Origin: Deltaproteobacteria bacterium
Lineage (GTDB): Bacteria > Myxococcota > Kuafuiibacteriia > Kuafuiibacteriales > Kuafuiibacteriaceae
DNA: 64,000 bases
Reading direction: 5' to 3'
Assembly: GCA_016703535.1 (NCBI GenBank)
Contig: JADJBV010000001.1
Span: forward strand, 4,888,001 to 4,952,000
Program-made: the position numbers and the translations under genes
The notes under the pieces: generated by a model
Told to the model about the DNA's origin: nothing
The model's input: only the letters and a program-made list of their open reading frames with translations
Database searches by the model: none
Part shown: positions 60,340 to 64,000 of the stretch, piece by piece
Numbering within the stretch: position 1 is the stretch's first letter
Layout of the letters: every line of letters begins with the position of its first letter

Positions 60340-61896
60340 CTACGGCGTGGTTTCGGGCCAAAACACCCAGGCGAGGAGCCCACTCCCCAAGGCCAGGCCG
60401 GCGCTGGCCAAGGTCCCGGCGCCATACAGGTTGTAGCGTCGGTTGGCCTCTTCGGCGGGGCCGAGGAGCGGCGTGCGATCGAAGTCTTGCCGAGCCTCCC
60501 AGGTCTGGACGCCCAACACCGCCGAGGTCGCCAAAAAGACCCCGGCCGCCGACAACCAGACGATCGACCAGGTCCGATCCGGTGCCTCGACCGCCAAGGC
60601 TTCGGTTTGGAGCAAGGCGTCGTTGAAGGGGACCCCCAAAACGCCGACGCTGTCGACATAACCTTGGTAGTAGCCGGCGTCGTAGGGCGTCGAAAACAGG
60701 GCGCGACGGTAGGTCTGATCGAGGCTGCCCCGGGAGGTGAGCTCCGGCGCCTCCAGCTCGAGGGCGCCCAGATCGACGCGCCGCCCGGGCCCAAGTTCGA
60801 TCTCGGCCTCCCGATCATCGGTGCGCAAAAAGGCGACGCCACGATCCGGGAGCGCCAGGGCCACGCGGGCTCCGGCGGCCAAGTGGGCGTCGATCAGCCG
60901 GAGCCCGTTCTCGAGCTCGACCCGAAAGTGCCCGAAGGCGCCGATCTTGCCGGCCAAGATGGTGCTGCTCCCGAAGTCGGCCAAGGCCACGATGGCCCGG
61001 TGGTGATCGATGGCCGGTGGAAAAGCGATGATCCGCGGGACCGCCCGGGGATCGTGGATGGCCCGGTTGGCGGAGGCGATGAAGGCCTGGACCTCCGAAT
61101 ATTCGACGCGGCGATCGGCGTTGACGTCGGCGGCACCCGAGAGGGCCGACAGCAACTCGTGGGTGAAGACGCCGCCTTCGAACTGAGACCACTCGTGGGC
61201 CTCTTGTTCGGGGCTGGCCGCGACCAACACGCCCACCGTCGGGAACTTTTCGGCGAAGGTCGGCTCGACCGGTGGGCCGGCGGGGGCCACGATCACCGCC
61301 CGGGTGTCGAGCTCCTTGGCGAAAAATCCATTCCCCCGGGCGCCGACCACTGCCCCGGCGTGACAAGCGTCGACGATGACGTGGACCTCGGCCGCGCCGA
61401 AGCGCTGAAGGATCTCTTGGTGCAACATCCCCTGGCTCAACCCGCCGTCGAGCAACGCGAGGTAGGCCTCAGCATCGGGCCCGAGCCCCAACGATCCGTG
61501 CCCGCTGTACGCGAAGTACACGACCGGCCGATCACCCCGGGCCAGATCGGCGTTCACCGCTTGGGCGACCTGCTCCACCGCCGTGCGCAAGACCTCGAGG
61601 GAGGGCGGGAGGGCGCGCCCGGCGACCTGGGGATGGCGGCGTTGGGTGTCAGCGTCGAGTAAGGTCAAGAGGTGGGTCTGGGCGCCCAGGCGCAGGAAGA
61701 GATCTTGATAGCGGACCGCGTCGTCGTCGGCGTAACGCAGGGAGGGCAGGTCGGCCCGCTCCACCGGTGGGCGATTGTTGCCGATGACCAAAGCGTAGCG
61801 CGGAGTCCCGGCCTCGGCGTCGAGGGCAAGCAGAAGCAGCGAGATCACCAGGCCCCCCACCACGAGGCCGGGAGAACGTGGCGCCGTGGTCTTCAT
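60340..61896 (-). CDS. Caspase-family (C14) peptidase with membrane segment
   Basis: A 518-residue protein. Signal or membrane segment LVVGGLVISLLLLALDAEA, then a p20-like caspase domain (about 33-250): RYALVIGNNRPP, catalytic His in VVYFAYSGHGS (His133) and Cys in VIVDACHAG (Cys178). A beta-rich central domain (about 320-395) and two C-terminal transmembrane helices (WSIVWLSAAGVFLATSAVLGVQ, GTLASAGLALGSGLLAWVFW) follow. Family caspases cleave after Arg, Lys or Asp. It overlaps the upstream gene by 4 bases and should be under the ECF sigma of the operon (inference). Confidence 0.9.
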   Translation of the reverse strand: MKTTAPRSPGLVVGGLVISLLLLALDAEAGTPRYALVIGNNRPPVERADLPSLRYADDDAVRYQDLFLRLGAQTHLLTLLDADTQRRHPQVAGRALPPSLEVLRTAVEQVAQAVNADLARGDRPVVYFAYSGHGSLGLGPDAEAYLALLDGGLSQGMLHQEILQRFGAAEVHVIVDACHAGAVVGARGNGFFAKELDTRAVIVAPAGPPVEPTFAEKFPTVGVLVAASPEQEAHEWSQFEGGVFTHELLSALSGAADVNADRRVEYSEVQAFIASANRAIHDPRAVPRIIAFPPAIDHHRAIVALADFGSSTILAGKIGAFGHFRVELENGLRLIDAHLAAGARVALALPDRGVAFLRTDDREAEIELGPGRRVDLGALELEAPELTSRGSLDQTYRRALFSTPYDAGYYQGYVDSVGVLGVPFNDALLQTEALAVEAPDRTWSIVWLSAAGVFLATSAVLGVQTWEARQDFDRTPLLGPAEEANRRYNLYGAGTLASAGLALGSGLLAWVFWPETTP

Positions 61897-62507
61897 CTCA
61901 GGACCAGCTCGGACTCGACCACCACCAGGCCCACCCCTGGCTCACGAGGGCTGAGGTAGGCCGAGCGGAGGGCACCTCGGGTCCGGGGGTTCGGCGAAAA
62001 CATGCCGATCAGCTTGTACGTGCCGGGGGCGTGTTCCTGCCCGAGCTCGATGGCCACGTCGAGCTCCCCTGTTTCGGCCCCGGCGTGGGCCCCTAGATCC
62101 AGGCTTTCCCCGGCCTCGGACTGGGGGAAATACCAAAGGATGGTGCCGTCGGGACGTTGAGCGAAGGCCGCGAAATGACTGAGTTCTGGGGTCGACCGCA
62201 CGAACCAGCGCAGGCGCCCGCCGGGACCGCAGGGGAGCCCTTCGGCGCAGGAGACCGAAAAACTCGGCCCGCCGCCCCGGGCCACCCGCTCCGAGGGATC
62301 GGGGGGAAGGGTCGATAAAAACAGGCCGCCGAGGGCCGCGCTGGCCGCCGCCAACAGCCCCACCCAAAACCCAAAACGTCGGCCTGGCGAGGGGGCCTCG
62401 GCCTGGGTGTGGACCAGGACCTGGGCGAGGATCTGCTCCTTCTCCACCTGGGAGAGTTGGTCCTGACCGGACAACAGCCGGGCGATCGGTGGTTTGGGTT
62501 CGGTCAT
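61893..62507 (-). CDS. Single-pass membrane protein, possible anti-sigma partner
   Basis: A 204-residue protein with AGGAGGAG upstream of its ATG. A short cytosolic part (EPKPPIARLLSGQDQLSQVEKEQILAQVLVHTQ), a transmembrane helix (FGFWVGLLAAASAALGGLFLSTL) and a periplasmic beta domain (GGRLRWFVRSTPELSHFAAFAQRPDGTILWYFPQ) of the kind found with DUF4384/caspase systems. No HXXXCXXC zinc motif, so it is not a zinc anti-sigma factor. It follows the ECF sigma gene by 43 bases and overlaps the caspase gene. Confidence 0.75.
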   Translation of the reverse strand: MTEPKPPIARLLSGQDQLSQVEKEQILAQVLVHTQAEAPSPGRRFGFWVGLLAAASAALGGLFLSTLPPDPSERVARGGGPSFSVSCAEGLPCGPGGRLRWFVRSTPELSHFAAFAQRPDGTILWYFPQSEAGESLDLGAHAGAETGELDVAIELGQEHAPGTYKLIGMFSPNPRTRGALRSAYLSPREPGVGLVVVESELVLR

Positions 62508-62550
62508 CCCTGCTCCTCCTCCTACGCAGCCCCTCCGGGCTTCGGCCAGC

Positions 62551-63225
62551 TCATGGATAAAGTCCTTGGCTCGAGAGGTGCCGCTCGAGGCCTCGCTGGA
62601 CCGACTCTTCGACGGAGCGGACCCGCCGCCGGGTGACGCCCAGCTGCGCCGACACCACGTCCTGAGAGAGCCCCTCTTCAAAACGCAGCCGGACGATCTC
62701 CCGCTCTTCGGCCGGGAGCGCCTGCAAGTAGACCTTGGTCACCTCGAACAACTTGCGATCGTCCATCGACTGTTCGAGCTCGGGCCCAAGGGGCGCAGCG
62801 TCCAAGGCCGCACCTTCGGGCCAGTTCTCCAACGACACCTCGGGGCGCCGCCGTCGATGCCGATCGATCAGCAGGTTCTTGGCGATCCGCAAAAGGTACG
62901 GCCGATAGGGGCGGAGGCCGTCAAAGGCCCGGCGACCCGCCGGCGAAAACGCACGCAGGAAGGTCTCTTGCACCAACTCCCGCTCGACGTCGGCGTTGGG
63001 CGCCCCGAACACTCGGGCCCCCCCTTGGGCGTCGAGCACAAAGCCGCGCCGCACCAGACGCGCGACATCATCGACGTGGTGATAGTAGATCTTGGTCAAG
63101 GCCTGGGCGTCGCCTCGACGAAAGGCGTCGAGCAGGCTCCGATCACCGAGGAGCAGATCGTCGTCGGTGGAGGGCGAGTGGGGCACGAGCTCGAGGCGGG
63201 GCGACGGTCCTGGCGGCCACACCAA
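62551..63225 (-). CDS. ECF-type RNA polymerase sigma factor
   Basis: About 224 residues from a TTG (a GTG directly after it is equally possible). Region 2: DAFRRGDAQALTKIYYHHVDDVARLV, ELVQETFLRAF, YLLRIAKNLLIDRHRRRR. Region 4: LQALPAEEREIVRLRFEEGLSQDVVSAQLGVTRRRVRSVEESV. It is the first gene of the sigma / membrane protein / caspase / Cys-rich lipoprotein run. No Shine-Dalgarno sequence precedes it. Confidence 0.9.
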   Translation of the reverse strand: MVWPPGPSPRLELVPHSPSTDDDLLLGDRSLLDAFRRGDAQALTKIYYHHVDDVARLVRRGFVLDAQGGARVFGAPNADVERELVQETFLRAFSPAGRRAFDGLRPYRPYLLRIAKNLLIDRHRRRRPEVSLENWPEGAALDAAPLGPELEQSMDDRKLFEVTKVYLQALPAEEREIVRLRFEEGLSQDVVSAQLGVTRRRVRSVEESVQRGLERHLSSQGLYP

Positions 63226-63463
63226 GGCCGGCCCGCGGAGTTACGGTGCCCGAGGGCTCCCACCCGTTCAAGGGTCGGGGCGCGGTCCGCGGGATGACGG
63301 TTGCGGTGGGGGGCCGAGGCCGGTGCGCCAAGCTTGCCTCCGCCGAGGCGCAACTTGGACGTCTCCGGGGGGTGCCGGGCCGAAGTGGGGCCGAGGGGCG
63401 ACCGAAAACCGCACCTGCCAGGGTGCCAAGGGGTTCGGCACACCCGTTGCAAATTGAGGGGGC

Positions 63464-64000
63464 ATGTCCCCGCCCGTCTCCCTCCGTCGCGACGACTTCG
63501 TGGCCCAGGTCAGCGCCCAGTCCCTCGACGTCAACACCCTGAACCGGGACTCCCGGATGCTGAACGTCGATGTCGGGGCCGCCGATCTGGATGGCAACGG
63601 CGCGATCAGCGGCGCAGGTGAGGCCGGCGCCCTCTTCGATCAGGTCGATCGCCTGGACCGGGATGGCAGCGGCGTGACGATGATGTTGGCCCGGGACGAC
63701 CGGGCCCGAGCGACGGCCGCTCCGATCGCGGCGATCGGAGATCTGGCCAACGCTCCCGGGCTCCAGCTTCGGGCCAACGAGGCCATGCCCGGGATCAGCC
63801 AAGGCGCGGGTCGTCCCCGCACCACCGGGGTCCTCGGCCAAGCACCAGGTCCGTTCGGGCCGGGCGGTCCCTTTGGTCCCCCCAACCCGCTCCACGTCGC
63901 GCGGCAACTCCAGGTCCAAACCATCGAAGGCCGAGTCACCCAAGCGTTGAGGCAAGATCCGCCCGACTTGAACCGGGTCTACAGCGAGATGGGCAAACTC
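63464..64000 (+). CDS. EF-hand-containing protein, 3' end off window
   Basis: At least 179 residues from an ATG preceded by GAGGGGG; no signal peptide. An EF-hand-like loop (VGAADLDGNGAISGAGEAGALFDQVDRLDRDGSG) suggests calcium binding, followed by an Ala/Gly/Pro-rich region. The C-terminus is not in the window. A possible relative of the N-terminally extended CHAP/transglycosylase protein at 25461 in its lack of a signal, though no direct similarity is claimed. Divergent from the sigma gene across a 238-base gap without other features. Confidence 0.7.
   Translation, partial: MSPPVSLRRDDFVAQVSAQSLDVNTLNRDSRMLNVDVGAADLDGNGAISGAGEAGALFDQVDRLDRDGSGVTMMLARDDRARATAAPIAAIGDLANAPGLQLRANEAMPGISQGAGRPRTTGVLGQAPGPFGPGGPFGPPNPLHVARQLQVQTIEGRVTQALRQDPPDLNRVYSEMGKL

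Noticed and set aside
63226..63463. Small genes or RNA in the gap between the sigma gene and the EF-hand gene
   Set aside because: Overlapping short frames on both strands show no coding bias or known motif, and no RNA structure stood out.

Overview
The window looks like chromosomal DNA from a high-G+C, Gram-negative myxobacterium-like organism (Myxococcota, formerly Deltaproteobacteria). Supporting signs are a strong G/C preference at third codon positions, LPS-transport and lipid A genes, Mla genes, a sigma-54/PTS cluster containing HprK, many lipoproteins whose mature part starts with an Asp/Gly/Pro-rich linker, Myxococcus-type Cys-rich repeats, a eukaryotic-like Ser/Thr kinase and a caspase-like protease. 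No tRNA, rRNA, CRISPR array, IS element or prophage is visible. Genes are tightly packed: no gap exceeds 300 bases. The largest gaps are 17444-17720 (tandem hairpin repeats), 35395-35653 (a related hairpin), 15230-15468, 63226-63463 and 52584-52810, and I see nothing convincing in the last three apart from one -10-like hexamer near the end of 15230-15468.

Layout. 1-14565 (all minus strand): mlaE-mlaF-mlaD, then a SctJ-type ring lipoprotein and a FliG-like protein, then lpxL-lptA-lptB-rpoN-hpf-ptsN-hprK-rapZ, then a PTS branch (EIIA-Man, an EIIB-HPr fusion, EI running off the left edge). No PTS permease is visible, so this PTS is probably regulatory. 14.7-22.7 kb: a lipoprotein, an unusual Hsp70 followed by a MazF-like protein, tandem hairpins, Crp-type regulator, DnaJ, a Ca-repeat lipoprotein, TrmH, a Lys-rich secreted protein and QueF. 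22.7-29.7 kb: an envelope protein, two Kelch-like lipoproteins, a CHAP plus transglycosylase protein, an acetyltransferase and a Ser/Thr kinase. 29.7-35.4 kb: an Elp3 homologue divergent from a Trm9-like methyltransferase, then a YiiX-SrkA-SMUG1-PIG-L operon. 35.6-41.7 kb: a large unrecognised protein, SUMF1-like, ApaG, a methyltransferase, a fibrinogen-like lipoprotein, and two small genes, one antitoxin-like and one resembling the Imm11 immunity family. 41.7-52.6 kb: DnaE2 with a candidate LexA box, EF-hand and envelope proteins, an ABC exporter, and a DTW tRNA-modification enzyme fused to an exonuclease-like domain. 52.8-64 kb: a propeller-like lipoprotein, a 1269-residue TPR-like protein, and an ECF sigma / membrane protein / caspase / Cys-rich lipoprotein operon.

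The most unusual signal is not a gene. A 16-base near-palindrome, TGCAASTTGTCTTGCA, recurs about every 5-10 kb inside unrelated coding sequences. It is read in several phases, uses codons that are rare here, and always has the same orientation on the window's plus strand whatever the gene direction. A second genome-scale signal is a TANNNT hexamer 6-10 bases upstream of about ten start codons that lack a Shine-Dalgarno sequence, which suggests leaderless mRNAs.
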